The notes below the pieces were generated by a model that did not search any database, was not told where the DNA came from, and saw only the letters and a list, made by a program, of their open reading frames with translations. The translations under genes and the position numbers were made by a program. From Mimachlamys varia (Eukaryota > Mollusca > Bivalvia > Pectinida > Pectinidae), in NCBI GenBank assembly GCA_947623455.1, contig OX392532.1, positions 8,498,501 to 8,562,500 of the forward strand: DNA of 64,000 nucleotides. The letters run 5' to 3'. This document shows positions 11,106 through 23,206 of the stretch, piece after piece (position 1 is the first letter of the stretch; each line of letters begins with the position of its first letter).

Positions 11106-13361
11106 GTAAACAAGAGGCTCAATGGGCCCGAATTGCTCAACTGCTACTTATCCCATACAACCCGAGATGGAAAGAATCTATAAAAACATACTCAGGACAT
11201 TGAAAGTGGGTCAAGGTCATTTCATTTGGACAAACATAGTTGCACTTTATCTTAGCATCCTACATGTCCAATTTCAGTACCCTGTACCATTTAGTTATTG
11301 AGAAGTTATTGGAAGATTTTAAACACATTTGACCCTTATGAACTAGCAAGTGGGTCCCAAGATGCAAAAAGATTTGTTTACAGTCATATAAGTTAAACAA
11401 GAAAACATTAGCTCTGTAGAGCTGTTTTTACTACAAACATGAGTAAAAATACAAATAGATTAAATAAAACAAGCGATATCACAGCATGCAAGTTAATTTC
11501 AATAAACATATATGATTATAAAAGAGTAAGGGAGAGTTATGACATAAATACACTGTCGTATAAATAAATAAAATACACAAGTAGCACTGCAAAGCAACAA
11601 CAGGAGGAAAACTCCAAAAGACAACACTTAGGCATTAACACATAAAAAGCAGGTGCAGATAGGACTCTCAGGTGTGCAACCGCCCGCGAAACTGGATAAG
11701 ATTCACATTTCCTGAAACGGTTTGGCAGACTGTTACACACCCGTACAGTCTCGTATCTGAAAGACCTCAAGCCATATCGTGTAGTATTGACTCTTGGTGC
11801 CTCGAGCGTGTTCTCGTTCCTGAAATTATAAAAGAAATCTTTGGTTTTACTAGGTTACATATGTATTCAGGAGCCATTTTATGTACAATTTTAAAAACTT
11901 CACCAGCCATATTTCTAATCCTACGGACGTGTGGAAAACAAATTATTTCTGCTTAAAAGATCAGTCAAAGAAGATGTAAAATCGTTTTCAATAAAACGCA
12001 TGACTGTTTTCTGAATTTTCCCCATTCTTTGGTAGATCTTTAACAAAAATGCCATGCCAGGCCGGGTACAGTAGTTAAAATTTGACAGGATAAAAAATCT
12101 GAAAGTTAAAATCTTCCCACGCTTGCTTAGTTCTTTACCAATTCTTACAAAAATCAAAATACACTGCTGTTTAGAGACTTTTTTTTTACATATATTCGAA
12201 ACATATTCATCCATTTTGAGATAAAAATCAATGCCGACTCCTGAAAGTTTGACGGTATCTTCACAGTTTATAACATTTCCGTCTATATTAAATGCTTTAT
12301 ATAGACCATAGGCCTTTTTGCCAACACACGGGCTAAAAGTTATCAGGGTTGGCCTTCATACCGTTGTCCTGGAACCACTTTATCAGAGAACAGTTTTCAT
12401 TTTCCAGGACATCTTTTAAAACATCAGGGTCTGAGTCCATGCGAGATGGGGTGTTGTCATCTGCATAATTGTATAGGGTTCCGTTTTGTATAAAGTAGAA
12501 CATACTATTAAGACAAATATTAAAAAGTAACTAACCCAGTATAGAACCGTGTGGTAACCCCCTTCCCAGCCGCTCCCAGTCCGAGACCACGGACCCCAGT
12601 CTAGTATGTTGCATCCTGCCCCTGAGCCAGCTGCTGACAAGATTTATATCCGTCCAGTCCATTGACACACAGCTTCTCGAGCAGTAGGTTGTGTGGTATA
12701 CAGTCAAAGGCCTTGGAGAGGTCCATGAGTATAGCACCCACATACCTACTATCATCCAAGGCCTTCCTCCAGTCCTCCAGCAGACGCAGTGGATTACACT
12801 GGCATCCAAAGCCCCACCTGAAAGTAGCTAAGAAGGGATTAAAATATCATTAAAAACGCTATAAAGTTGGTCATGTAAAATTCTTTCAATCAAGATTATT
12901 CGTTAACTCACCTGGCCTGAAGAAGTGAGCTTTTGCTATGGTGCGGTATTCGTCTGTATTGCTTCTACTCAAAAGCCTATTGTCATATTTGACTTGCAGC
13001 TGTCTTGGAAGGAGCAAAACAAAGTTTAAAATAGAAAATAAATTACCTACGTTCAAGGTCACAGGGGTCAAATAGGTCAAAAACTTCATAGGACTTCTAA
13101 ACTACTGAGAGTCCTAGAGATATAATTTATGGTTGGAGCCAAACAAAGTTAACAAAAACAGTTAATGAGTGGGGTTCAATTTCGTATCGGTGGAACTAAA
13201 CCGCCATCCATTCCCTCAGAGAAGGCCCAATATAGGTTATTTAGTAAATACCTTAAAATCCTTTCTTCTAAAGAAATAACAATGTATTGTCAATTTTCCC
13301 ATGACTGATTTTAAGCAACTGTATGCAGGTGATAAATACAGGCCCTCTGGGCCTCTTTCTT
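11106..13361. mobile_element. Repeat element with inverted ends, interrupted by a retroelement
   Basis: The left end reads AACAAGAGGCTCAATGGGCC at 11106. The right end reads GGCCCTCTGGGCCTCTT near 13344-13361, a close inverted match. Both outer segments (to about 11400 and from about 13090) have the style of a non-autonomous bivalve repeat, with GTGGGTCAAGGTCATTTCAT and AAAATCCTTTCTTCT motifs. The middle is occupied by a minus-strand reverse transcriptase fragment. That the two ends belong to one interrupted element is inferred. Confidence 0.45.
11530..12840 (-). pseudogene. Degenerate non-LTR retrotransposon reverse transcriptase
   Basis: Read on the minus strand from about 12840 downwards, the fragment gives RT landmarks in order: LLEDWRKAL, then MDLSKAFDCIPHNLLLEKL (near 12700), GLPHGSILG (near 12535), YNYADDNTP with the catalytic ADD core (near 12454-12468), and IKWFQDNGMKANPD. 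Then come FILSNFNYC and the thumb-like FIENDFTSSLTDLL, and finally FRYETVRVCNSLPNRFR near 11700-11770. Frames change several times and stops interrupt it, so it is dead. No endonuclease domain was found upstream, consistent with 5' truncation. The motifs fit jockey/CR1-type animal elements; the exact clade is undecided. Confidence 0.82.
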
Positions 13362-14535
13362 AAATGTCTTGCAATCATAAATTTTGTATAGTATCAATAC
13401 CGTGTTTTTTTTTTGGTTATTTGGAAGAAGTTGTTGGAAGATCTTAAACACCTTGATAGTTAGTAAAGGTAATTGGTTGGAACAGACTTGGTAGCCCTGA
13501 ATCCCAGCATTCTACATGCATAATAGCAGTACCCTGGGCTTTTAGATTATTTAAAAGTTTGAAGATTTTTGACAGATTTGTAGCCTTGAAAGGTAATTCA
13601 TTTGATCAAACTTGTAATCCCATTATCATTTATCAGTATATTAGGCTTCAATTTAGAAGAATTTGCTTAATTTAAGTTTTTGAGACATTTTACCCGGTGC
13701 CCATGAAAGTGAGTCAATATGATTTATTTTAGCAAACTTGGTAGTCCTTCATCCAAACAATCTAAAATAACATAGGCCTGACGGGCGGGGCCCAATAGGG
13801 AAAATATAGAAAATTCTTTAAAATCCTTCTTCTGTAGGAATGACAGGATAGTGTCCAAATTTGGTCTGAAGGAACCTCGAGTAAAGGGGATTCAATTGTG
13901 TATAAACTGTAGGTCTGACCCCCCGTCCCTGGTGCCTGAGGGGCAATAGAGGAAATACAGGAATAGACGTTTAGATCGCTGCTTGTTTAACTTGGTTTTG
14001 GTTGTGATCCCCACCCTATAACATTACAATATGTACCTTTGCTTGGCATAAAGAGACTCACACAATCATGATATTATGATTGGTTCCGGGATGAGTCCTG
14101 CCCTTGCAGAATCAATTTCTGAATCATAACTTTTAAACGGTTGAGATCCCCACCCCAAAGCTATATATACAATTGCTGGGCATTAAGAGACGATCCCAAT
14201 CCTGATAAAGGTTTGATCCCAGGATCTACCATGCCCTGGTAGACTTCCTAACCAAATGCTATACAATTGCTGGCCATAAAGAGACAAATGCTATCATGAC
14301 ATTAGCATTGATGTCAGGGTCTAGTCACAGCCCTTAGGGGCCCAGTTTCTCTGTTGAACTTGAAAACAGTTGAGAAACTCATCCATTAACCAAACTTTAA
14401 TTTATACAGATATGCCTTAAGAATTTGCCTTCAGGTCTGTCCCTGTCCATAGGATCTTTATGGAAAATATTTTACCATGATTACCTAGATACCAATGTAT
14501 CCAGGTGAGCGATACAGGCCCTCTGGGCCTCTTGT
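13362..14535. mobile_element. Second non-autonomous repeat with the same terminus
   Basis: Ends at 14502-14535 with AGGTGAGCGATACAGGCCCT and GGGCCTCTTG, the same terminus as at 13344-13361. Inside are three degenerate copies of about 115-bp text around GGCATAAAGAGAC and GATCCCCACCC (14010-14330). No coding capacity seen. Confidence 0.5.
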
Positions 14536-14684
14536 AAAGGAGTTGCTTGAAGATTTAAGACATTTGACCCCCTTGACCATGCAAGTAGGTCAGAATCATT
14601 CATTTAAAAACAAATTTGGTAGTCCTTCATCCAAGCATGTTTCTGGCCTTATATCACCACTGTATTTGATGTAAAATATTGAAG

Positions 14685-15750
14685 GCAGGGTCATTGTAAC
14701 AGCATTGTTCATAGCAAAAGCGTGGGTCATAGCGATGGCCAGGGTCATGTCAACAACCTCGGTCATATTAACAACCGGGGTCATAGCGACGGCAGGGACA
14801 TGTCAACAACCTCGGTCATAGTAACAACCGGGGTCATATCGACGGCAGGGACATGTCAACAGACTGGTTCATAGTAACAACCGGGGTCATATCGGCGGCC
14901 AGGGACATGTCAACAGACTGGTTCATAGTAACAACCGGGGTCATATCGACGGCAGGGACATGTCAACAACCTCGGTCATAGTAACAACCGGGGTCATATC
15001 GGCGGCCAGGGACATGTCAACAACCTCGGTCATAGTAACAACCGGGGTCATATCGGCGGCCAGGGACATGTCAACAACCTCGGTCATAGTAACAACCGGG
15101 GTCATATCGACGGCAGGGACATGTCAACAACCTCGGTCATAGTAACAACCGGGGTCATATCGACGGCAGGGACATGTCAACAACCTCGGTCATAGTAACA
15201 ACCGGGGTCATATCGGCGGCCAGGGACATGTCAACAACCTCGGTCATAGTAACAACCTGGGTCATATCGGCGGCCAGGGACATGTCAACAGACTGGTTCA
15301 TAGCGACTACCAGGGTAAAATATTCGCCAGGGTCATAGCAACAGCTTGGTTCATAGCAACAGCCAGGGTCGTGTCAACAAACTCGGTCATATTAACAGCC
15401 TGGGTCATATCGACGGCCAGGGACATGTCACCAAACTGGTTCATGGCGACTACGAGGGTCACAATAACCGTCAGGGTCATAGCAACAGCCAGTGTCATAG
15501 CAACACCTGGGTCATAGCAACTAGCATTGTTCACAGCAACAGGCTGGGTCATAGCAACAGCCAGATGCATAGCAACGGCCTGGTTCATAGCAACAGCCTG
15601 GGTCATAGTAACCGCCAGGGCCATGTCAACAGCCTGGTTCATAGCAACAGACAGAGTCATAGTAACCGACAAGGTCATAGCAACAGCCTGGTTCATAGCA
15701 ATAACATTGTACATAGCATCAGCCAGGGTCATAGCAATAGCATGGGTCCT
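14685..15750. repeat. 18-bp minisatellite, array A, partly in 54-bp higher-order units
   Basis: The monomer is close to GGTCATAGCAACAGCCAG. From about 14740 to 15300, three diverged monomers (one with CATAGTAACAACC, one with CATATCGGCGGCC, one with CATGTCAACAACC) alternate as a 54-bp unit. After 15300 the monomers are simpler. Because 18 is a multiple of three, long frames stay open on both strands, encoding six-residue repeats such as MTLAVA. These are treated as artefacts. Confidence 0.95.
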
Positions 15751-16480
15751 TATAAGCAACGTTTCATCGCTGGCTCTGCTTATTGGTTGATCGAGCCATT
15801 ATCAAAAATTCTTACTACCATTCTTAGTAACATAAAATCAGGGTTTCAGTCTTTATTGTGACATTGTATACTCCAGAAGTAGATGGGATGTGGATTTTGA
15901 AAAACTCGAAAGATCTTTTTTTTTTTTTTATATTTCTTTTATTTTCAGACATTTTACATGGTATACATAAATAGACATCAACAAACAATCACTTGCACAC
16001 TCGCACCCACAGCATTCAAAAAATCATTGTGTATGCTATGATAGGTCATGCATACATACATGCATACATACATACACACATATATACATACGTAGCGAGG
16101 CATAACAAATATGCCTGCATATGTAGCATCATGACATAACATAGTACAACATAGCATAAATCAACATAACATAAACAGGATTTTCCCTCATATTTTGTTA
16201 TAAAAGGTCCTAGGGGCTCTCAAATTTGAAACCAGGAATTGTAAATTAAACAATGTTTCCTTCAACAACAAGCACTTTAGTTACCTTTATAAATAAATAA
16301 AAATAAAATGACGTATTTTAGAATTAACAGTACACTGTACATCCTAAGGATGCAGAGTGCAAAGACGTTTAGTTTGATCAATCTTGAATACCCCCTTCTA
16401 AAAATGTCTTTTCGGTCAAAACATTTGATTCTTCCACCCTGTACACTACAATAACTCATACAAAATTGAAGAAACGTCTT
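15751..16480. other. Spacer with poly-T and CATA-type microsatellites
   Basis: Contains a T-run at 15908-15921, a CATACATA-type microsatellite around 16045-16095 and ACATAAC-type runs to about 16175. No coding signal. Confidence 0.5.
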
Positions 16481-17335
16481 TGATATCTTGTTATGAGAGC
16501 TTTCTTTTCCAAGAAAGTCGGACGACGATACAAATATATGATAGTGAGCTAACTTGGAGCATACTTTGTGAAAAACACGACAAAAGCTTAGAGGAAATAG
16601 ACTGAAGATGATATAGTAAGGATGATTGAATACCTGGTCGACAATATTTTTGTTGAGTTCGGAGGAAAGATTTTCCAGCAGACTGTTGGCATTCCCATAG
16701 GAACAAACTGTGACCCACTCTTAGCCGACTTGTTTTTGTTTTCATATTAGGGAGAATTTGTGGAAGAGCTAATCAGGACAGGTAACAAAAACCTTGTCAA
16801 AGCTTTTAATTTCACTTTCAGATATATCGCCGATGTGTTTGTCTATATACAATAAGAAGTTTGCTGACCTAGTCGATCGTATACCCGGTATACCCTTCTA
16901 AACTGGAAATAAAGGATACAACAGACTCTCCTACATCAGCTGCTTAGCTCGATCTCTACTTAAACTACGACCAACATGGACAGCTTACTACTGAGCTATA
17001 TAACGAACGTGATGATTTCAATTTACCGACCGTGACATTTCCATTCCTTGATAGTAACTTCCCTGCTTCTCCAACCTTTGGTGTTTACATGTCGCAGTTG
17101 ATTCGATATTTTAGGGCATGCTCTAAATATCGTGATTTTCGTGATCGATGTCGACTGCTGACAAACAAAGTAACAACGCAATGATTCGAGAGATGCAGGT
17201 TGATCAGAACTATGGACAAGTTTTATGGTTGCCATCTTTGTCTCATTGAGAAATATTATGTTTCTTGAAGTGATATGAAAATGGACGTTTACGCATACTG
17301 AAGTATGCTCATTAGTGTGTTTACTTGTTGTGATT
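16480..17335 (+). pseudogene. Degenerate reverse transcriptase, Penelope-like in appearance
   Basis: Plus-strand text, with frameshifts and stops, reads FSKKVGRRYKY, then IEYLVDNIFVEFGGKIFQQT, VGIPIGTNCDPLLADLFLFS, FNFTFRYIADV (where a YIDD core would be expected), LYNERDDFNFP and FGVYMSQLIRYFRACSKYRD. This order matches a reverse transcriptase lineage widespread in aquatic invertebrates. I lean towards Penelope-like elements but cannot exclude another clade. The Asp-Asp pair reads Ala-Asp and a stop follows LFLFSY, so it is inactive. Coordinates are approximate. Confidence 0.7.
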
Positions 17336-17340
17336 GACAA

Positions 17341-17520
17341 TGAAACTCGGTTCTAATTTTGAGAACTTGATGTTTACTTGGATGTGACGCTTACTCTTCC
17401 GGAACAATTGGTCTTATTATCTTGTACTTTTACAAGGGTCTCCATGTAAATCTCTCCTTTGTTCATATTTTGCCCTTGGTTTAATCGATTTTGAGTTCGG
17501 ATTGTTAACGTTTCGGTATT
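17341..17520 (+). mobile_element. 3' tail of the retroelement
   Basis: Immediately follows the RT fragment. A diverged copy, including GGTCTTATTATCTTGTAC-like and GCCCTTGGTTTAATCG-like stretches, occurs alone at 32786-32955. This fits the 3' end of the same element family. Confidence 0.55.
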
Positions 17521-17535
17521 CTCTAATTTATTTTA

Positions 17536-18212
17536 ATAGCAACAGCCAGGGTCATAGTAACTGATGAGGTCATATCAAAAGCCTGGGCCATAGTAACAGC
17601 CAAGGTTAAGTAACAACCATGGTCATAGCAACTAGCATTATTCATAGTAACAGCCAGAGTCATAACAACAGCCTGGTTCCTAGCAATAGCCCGGGTCACA
17701 GCAATAGTCAGGGACATAGCAACAGCCTGGTTTATAGCAACAGAATGGGTCATAGCAACAGTCATGGTAATATCAACAACCAGGGTCATAGTAACAGCCA
17801 GGGTCATAGCAACAGAATGGGTCATAACAACAAAAATGGTCATAGCAACAATCAGGGTCATAGTAACAGCCAGGGTCATAGTAACCGCCAGGGTCATAGA
17901 AACAACCATGGCCATAGCAACGGTATGGGTCATAGCAGCAGCCAGTGTCATTGTTACACTCAGGGTCATAGTTACAACCAGGGTCATAGTAACAGCCAGG
18001 GTCATAGCAATAACCAGAATCATAGTAACAGCCAGGGTCATAGAAACGCCCATGGTCATAGCAACAACCAGGGTCATAGCAACAGCCTGGTTCATAGTAA
18101 CAGCCAGGGTCATAGTAACAGCTAGAGTCATAGAAACAGCCAGGGTCATAGTAACAGATTGTGCCATAGCAACAGCCTGGGTCCTGGTGACAGCCTGGGT
18201 CATAGTTTATAC
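17536..18212. repeat. 18-bp minisatellite, array B
   Basis: Same monomer family as array A (GGTCATAGTAACAGCCAG and variants), about 37 copies. It starts 15 bases after the retroelement tail. Frames of up to 226 codons on the minus strand and 181 on the plus strand arise from the 18-bp period. Confidence 0.95.
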
Positions 18213-18828
18213 GTGGACTGCTGTGGTCTTATTAACCTCTGCTAAAGAAAAAACAATAAGACAAAGACGAAATTACGTGTTGTTATTATTTAATAAATAT
18301 CAGAATTGAAAAAAAGAATATCACAAGAACACACTATTAAGTTATTCTGCAAAAGTCAAGTACATGTACACGATTTCAGAATATATTTCATGGATGATGT
18401 GAAATTCAAGTGTTGCTTATAAATTCAACATTGGGACTGGTTAAAATGTTTATTTCATTAGCTATTTTTACAGTGTTCTAACACGTCACGGGCACTTAAA
18501 ACACATGATTCTGTCCTCAGGATCAAACGTTGTTTACACAAGTACTTGACAACATACTTTGATAAAAAAAGTCGTTAACGGACGTTGTCATTTTTTTGTT
18601 CAACGATTTTCAACGTTACATAATACCACACAATTGCCTACAATAATCATGTAAAAGTAAAGCCATTCTATCTTATATAGAAGCTGGTTTCTTTAAATCA
18701 TAATACAATGTCTAAAAAAGTCATGATGTGTAAGTTAATATAACTATAATATGGCACAATTAGTATTTGTTAAAATATGACAAGTCTCTAATACATTACA
18801 CATTCTCCCTTCTATAAAATGCTATCTA
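18213..18828. other. AT-rich spacer
   Basis: No gene, RNA or repeat recognised between the 18-bp and 19-bp arrays. Confidence 0.4.
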
Positions 18829-21366
18829 CACCACGACAATATCTCTACACCATGACAATATCTCTACACCATGACAATATCTTTACACCATGACAATATC
18901 TCTACAGTACGGCAATATATCTACACCATGACAATATCTCTACACCATGACAATATCTCTACACCACGACAATATCTCTACACCACGACAATATCTCTAC
19001 AGTACGGCAATATATCTACACCACGGCAATATCTCTATACAATGACATGTCTATACACGACAATATCTCTATACCATGACAATATCTCTATACCATGACA
19101 ATATCTATACACGACAATATCTCTACAGCATGACAATATCTCTACAACACGACAATATCTCTACAGCATGACAATATCTCTACAACACGACAATATCTCT
19201 ACACCACGACAATATCTCTACAGTACGGCAATATATCTACACCACGACAATATCTCTACACCATGACAATATCTCTACAACACGACAATATCTCTACAGC
19301 ATGACAATATCTCTACACCACGACAATATCTTTACCGCATGACAATATCTCTACACCACGACAATATCTCTACACTACGACAATATCTCTACACTACGAC
19401 AATATCTCTACACCACGACAATATCTATACACTACGACAATATCTCTACACCACGACAATATCTCTATACCACGACAATATCTCTACACCACGACAATAA
19501 CTCTATACCACGACAATATCTCTAAACCACGACAATATATCTACACCACGACAATATCTCTACACCACGACAATATCTCTATACCACGACAATATCTCTA
19601 CACCACGACAATATCTCTACACCACGACAATATCTCTATACCACGACAATATCTCTACACCACGACAATAACTCTATACCACGACAATATCTCTAAACCA
19701 CGACAATATATCTACACCACGACAATATCTCTACACCACGACAATATCTCTATACCACGACAATATCTCTACACCACGACAATATCTCTACACCACGACA
19801 ATATCTCTACACTACGACAATATCTCTACACCACGACAATATCTCTACACTACGACAATATCTCTACACTACGACAATATCTCTACACCACGACAATATC
19901 TCTACACCACGACAATATCTCTACACTACGACAATATCTCTACACCACGACAATATCTCTACACTACGACAATATCTCTACACTACGACAATATCTCTAC
20001 ACTCTCTACACTATGACAATATCTCTACACCACGACAATATCTCTACACTACGACAATATCTCTACACCACGACAATATCTCTACACCACGACAATATCT
20101 CTACACTACGACAATATCTCTACACCACGACAATATCTCTACACCACGACAATATCTCTACACTACGACAATATCTCTACACCACGACAATATCTCTACA
20201 CTACGACAATATCTCTACACCACGACAATATCTCTACACCACGACAATATCTCTACACCACGACAATATCTCTATACCACGACAATATCTCTACACCACG
20301 ACAATATCTCTATACCACGACAATATCTCTACACAACGACAATATCTCTACACCACGACAATATCTCTACACCACGACAATATCTCTACACCACGACAAT
20401 ATCTCTATACCACGACAATATCTCTATACCACGACAATATCTCTATACCACGACAATATCTCTATACCACGACAATATCTCTACACTACGACAATATCTC
20501 TACACCACGACAATATCTCTACACCACGACAATATCTCTACACCACGACAATATCTCTACACTACGACAATATCTCTACACCACGACAATATCTCTACAC
20601 CACGACAATATCTCTACACTACGACAATATCTCTACACCACGACAATATCTCTACACTACGACAATATCTCTACACCACGACAATATCTCTACACCACGA
20701 CAATATCTCTACACTACGACAATATCTCTACACCACGACAATATCTCTACACTACGACAATATCTCTACACTCTCTACACCACGACAATATCTCTACACT
20801 ACGACAATATCTCTACACTCTCTACACCATGACAATATCTCTACAGCACGACAATATCTCTACACCACGACAATATCTCTACACTACGACAATATCTCTA
20901 CACCACGACAATATCTCTACACTACGACAATATCTCTACACCACGACAATATCTCTACACCACGACAATATCTCTACACTACGACAATATCTCTACACTA
21001 CGACAATATCTCTACACTACGACAATATCTCTACACTATGACAATATCTCTACATCACGAACGTGGTATATGTACACCATGACAATATCTCTACAGCACG
21101 ACAATATCTCTACACCACGACAATATCTCTACACTACGACAATATCTCTACACCACGACAATATCTCTACACTACGACAATATCTCTACACCACGACAAT
21201 ATCTCTACACCACGACAATATCTCTACACTACGACAATATCTCTACACTACGACAATATCTCTACACTACGACAATATCTCTACACTATGACAATATCTC
21301 TACATCACGAACGTGGTATATGTACACCATGACAATATCTCTACAGCACGACAATATCTCTACATC
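18829..21366. repeat. 19-bp minisatellite array with terminal 250-bp higher-order duplication
   Basis: The monomer is ACGACAATATCTCTACACC with C/T and CG/TG variants, over roughly 130 copies. Irregular CTCTACACTCTCTACAC joints occur near 20000, 20770 and 20820. From 20823 a segment of 250 bp, ending with the singular ATCACGAACGTGGTATATG, is repeated apparently identically at 21073, and a third copy starts at 21323. Open frames of up to 342 codons encode YLYTTTISLHHDN-type repeats and are not considered genes. A related 19-bp motif with ACACGATATGTA continues at 21468-21513. Confidence 0.97.
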
Positions 21367-22306
21367 ATGTAATAATTTCTACAAAATGCATTTTAAGGGC
21401 GAAACATCGCTTCGTGACAAGATATCTGAAGCCTAACACTATCTCTTCAGCTGAAATAATTACCACAGCATGACACGATATGTACAGCATGACACGATAT
21501 GTACAGCATGACCCGGCTTCTTCAACTCTTTCATGAAATGATGAATACAACTAATATTAAAATATTTATTTAATGAAAATGTGTAGTTTTATAATAATAA
21601 TTAACAACATGATTTGTCCTCCTTGATACAAATTTAAATGTAAAATTTTGAAACTGTGCTGTGAATCCACTACGAAAACTACAATAAATGTATGTATTAT
21701 ATTGTAAACTTATTTTCTCTATGCAATATCTTGAGAAAACGAGAAATAAAATTCAATTGGGTTTGAATCAACACAACACGATCCCTCCTACAATATATTA
21801 ACATCTTTATAAATCGATGTCAAAATAAATCTTATATTTAATAAAACGATGACAGAATGATCAAAATACAAATATGAAGACAAAACATATAATATTAACT
21901 TGCTTTAAACATTTTAGAAAAGGAGTGTTCTTTCTTCACAGACCGACTAGCACATCGATACTAACCACACATAGCACTACGAAAAGTAAAACAGAATAAA
22001 TTCATGTAAAAAAAAACACTCATTTTTTAAAAAAAAGTCTTGAGTGATTAAAAAATATGTATGCTGTTTTACATGACCATATATCTTATATGTTATGGTC
22101 AGATATGAATCCCTTAAAAGATATACATGCATAGATGCATTAAAAAGTATGTCCCTCTACGTGTCGCATTTAAACATCATCAATTATAATTTAATTAATT
22201 AAAATGATTATTAAAATATCGGCATCAAACGATATTTATTTTGAACGGATATATAAATTGTCCTCCTGGTTGCTAATACTGTTTATGTTTGGGTGGGGAG
22301 GAGGGG
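21367..22306. other. AT-rich region downstream of the minus-strand gene
   Basis: Holds the decayed 19-bp motifs near 21468-21513 and otherwise no recognisable gene. Confidence 0.5.
22235..22240 (-). terminator. Polyadenylation signal AATAAA
   Basis: AATAAA on the minus strand, 67 bases past the stop codon of the 299-residue gene. Confidence 0.5.
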
Positions 22307-23206
22307 TTAAAATTCCCTGTACAACCAGCCAAATATATCCTCCTCTTCGTCTAAGTTCACACGTCGCCGTCCATGTGCCTTTCTCCTGCCTGGTATGTCG
22401 ATATCTTTGGGGAACTTAAAGTCCTGTGCAAAGTTTTCAGTAGACCTGGAGGAGTTTTCGTCAGAGTAACTGTAGTACTTGTCTGCCTGGCGCCAATACC
22501 ACTCGTCGTTCACCTCCGGGATGTACTCCTCACCGTGGAAATAAGGCTCCTCCGGGGACGGGGGGAACATGTCCAGGTAGTCAGGGTGACACAGGAGTCG
22601 GGGGCGCCGAGGGTGGTAGGCGGGAGGGGCGTCGTTGAGGTCCGGGGGACGCAGGCGGGAGTTATTAGCCTTCGGCGGAATACCTAAAGGACCACGCCCA
22701 CACGTGTTACCGTTGGTGATCGTGCGAACGATACCCGTGGGTTTGTTCAGTTTCCATGGATACTTAAGCTTTTCCGTAATAGAAGCCTCCATTTGTTTCC
22801 ATTTGGAACCGCCCGGATCTCTCCGAACTACAATATCCTCTCCATCATTGGACGAGGTGATCTTTGATATGTTCACAAATTCACAATCTCTTTCCAGGCA
22901 CGTGATGCTGAAATGCGTGTTCCTTGAACTATCGAAAAAGTACTGTAGTTTCTTGAACACCCATAGCCTGCGGTTGTCTAAAGAAAACCAAGTGTTACGC
23001 AAACAGAACACGCTGATTTTGGGAATTGCTTCGATATTAATATCGCCCCTTAGTACCTTGTCCACCACCTCTCCTAGTGGCATCTTCGTCACGTTTCCCT
23101 TGGAGTTGGTCACGTGCATGGTATTAGCGATGGTATCCTGTGTGTACCTGATGTCTCCTGGCCGTAATGTTATATAAGCATTGCCTCTCTTCCTTTTCCT
23201 GTTCAT
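22307..23206 (-). CDS. Single-exon protein with ParB/sulfiredoxin-like DNRRLW motif
   Basis: An intronless frame of 299 residues with ATG at 23204-23206 and TAA at 22307-22309. Residues 1-8 are basic. Residues 19-24 (IRYTQD) and 43-58 (PLGEVVDKVLRGDINI) precede IPKISVF (61-67) and NTWFSLDNRRLWVF (71-84). The order 'I.Y.Q..I', 'lG...d.ll.G', 'ip.I.V', 'w.slDNRRLw.f' resembles eukaryotic uncharacterised proteins assigned a ParB/sulfiredoxin-type fold. That assignment is by recollection of the pattern. The second half is low in structure, with a PPAY (WW-binding type) motif at 194-197, acidic and aromatic stretches (220-250) and a basic patch (274-282). It is divergent from the SLC28 gene, with start codons 1286 bp apart. 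Function unknown. An upstream non-coding exon is possible. Confidence 0.75.
   Translation of the reverse strand: MNRKRKRGNAYITLRPGDIRYTQDTIANTMHVTNSKGNVTKMPLGEVVDKVLRGDINIEAIPKISVFCLRNTWFSLDNRRLWVFKKLQYFFDSSRNTHFSITCLERDCEFVNISKITSSNDGEDIVVRRDPGGSKWKQMEASITEKLKYPWKLNKPTGIVRTITNGNTCGRGPLGIPPKANNSRLRPPDLNDAPPAYHPRRPRLLCHPDYLDMFPPSPEEPYFHGEEYIPEVNDEWYWRQADKYYSYSDENSSRSTENFAQDFKFPKDIDIPGRRKAHGRRRVNLDEEEDIFGWLYREF

Noticed and set aside
17523..18203. 226-codon minus-strand and 181-codon plus-strand frames of six-residue repeats
   Set aside because: The 18-bp period keeps frames open on both strands at once; overlapping opposite frames with mirrored repeats indicate an artefact.
20013..21041. 342-codon plus-strand frame of YLYTTTISLHHDN repeats
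   Set aside because: Produced entirely by the 19-bp array. The reading is a frame cycle of the repeat without a plausible start, domain or splice context.
22373..23177. Plus-strand frames of 104 and 180 codons opposite the 299-residue gene
   Set aside because: Antisense shadows of the minus-strand coding frame, which has the coherent motif order.
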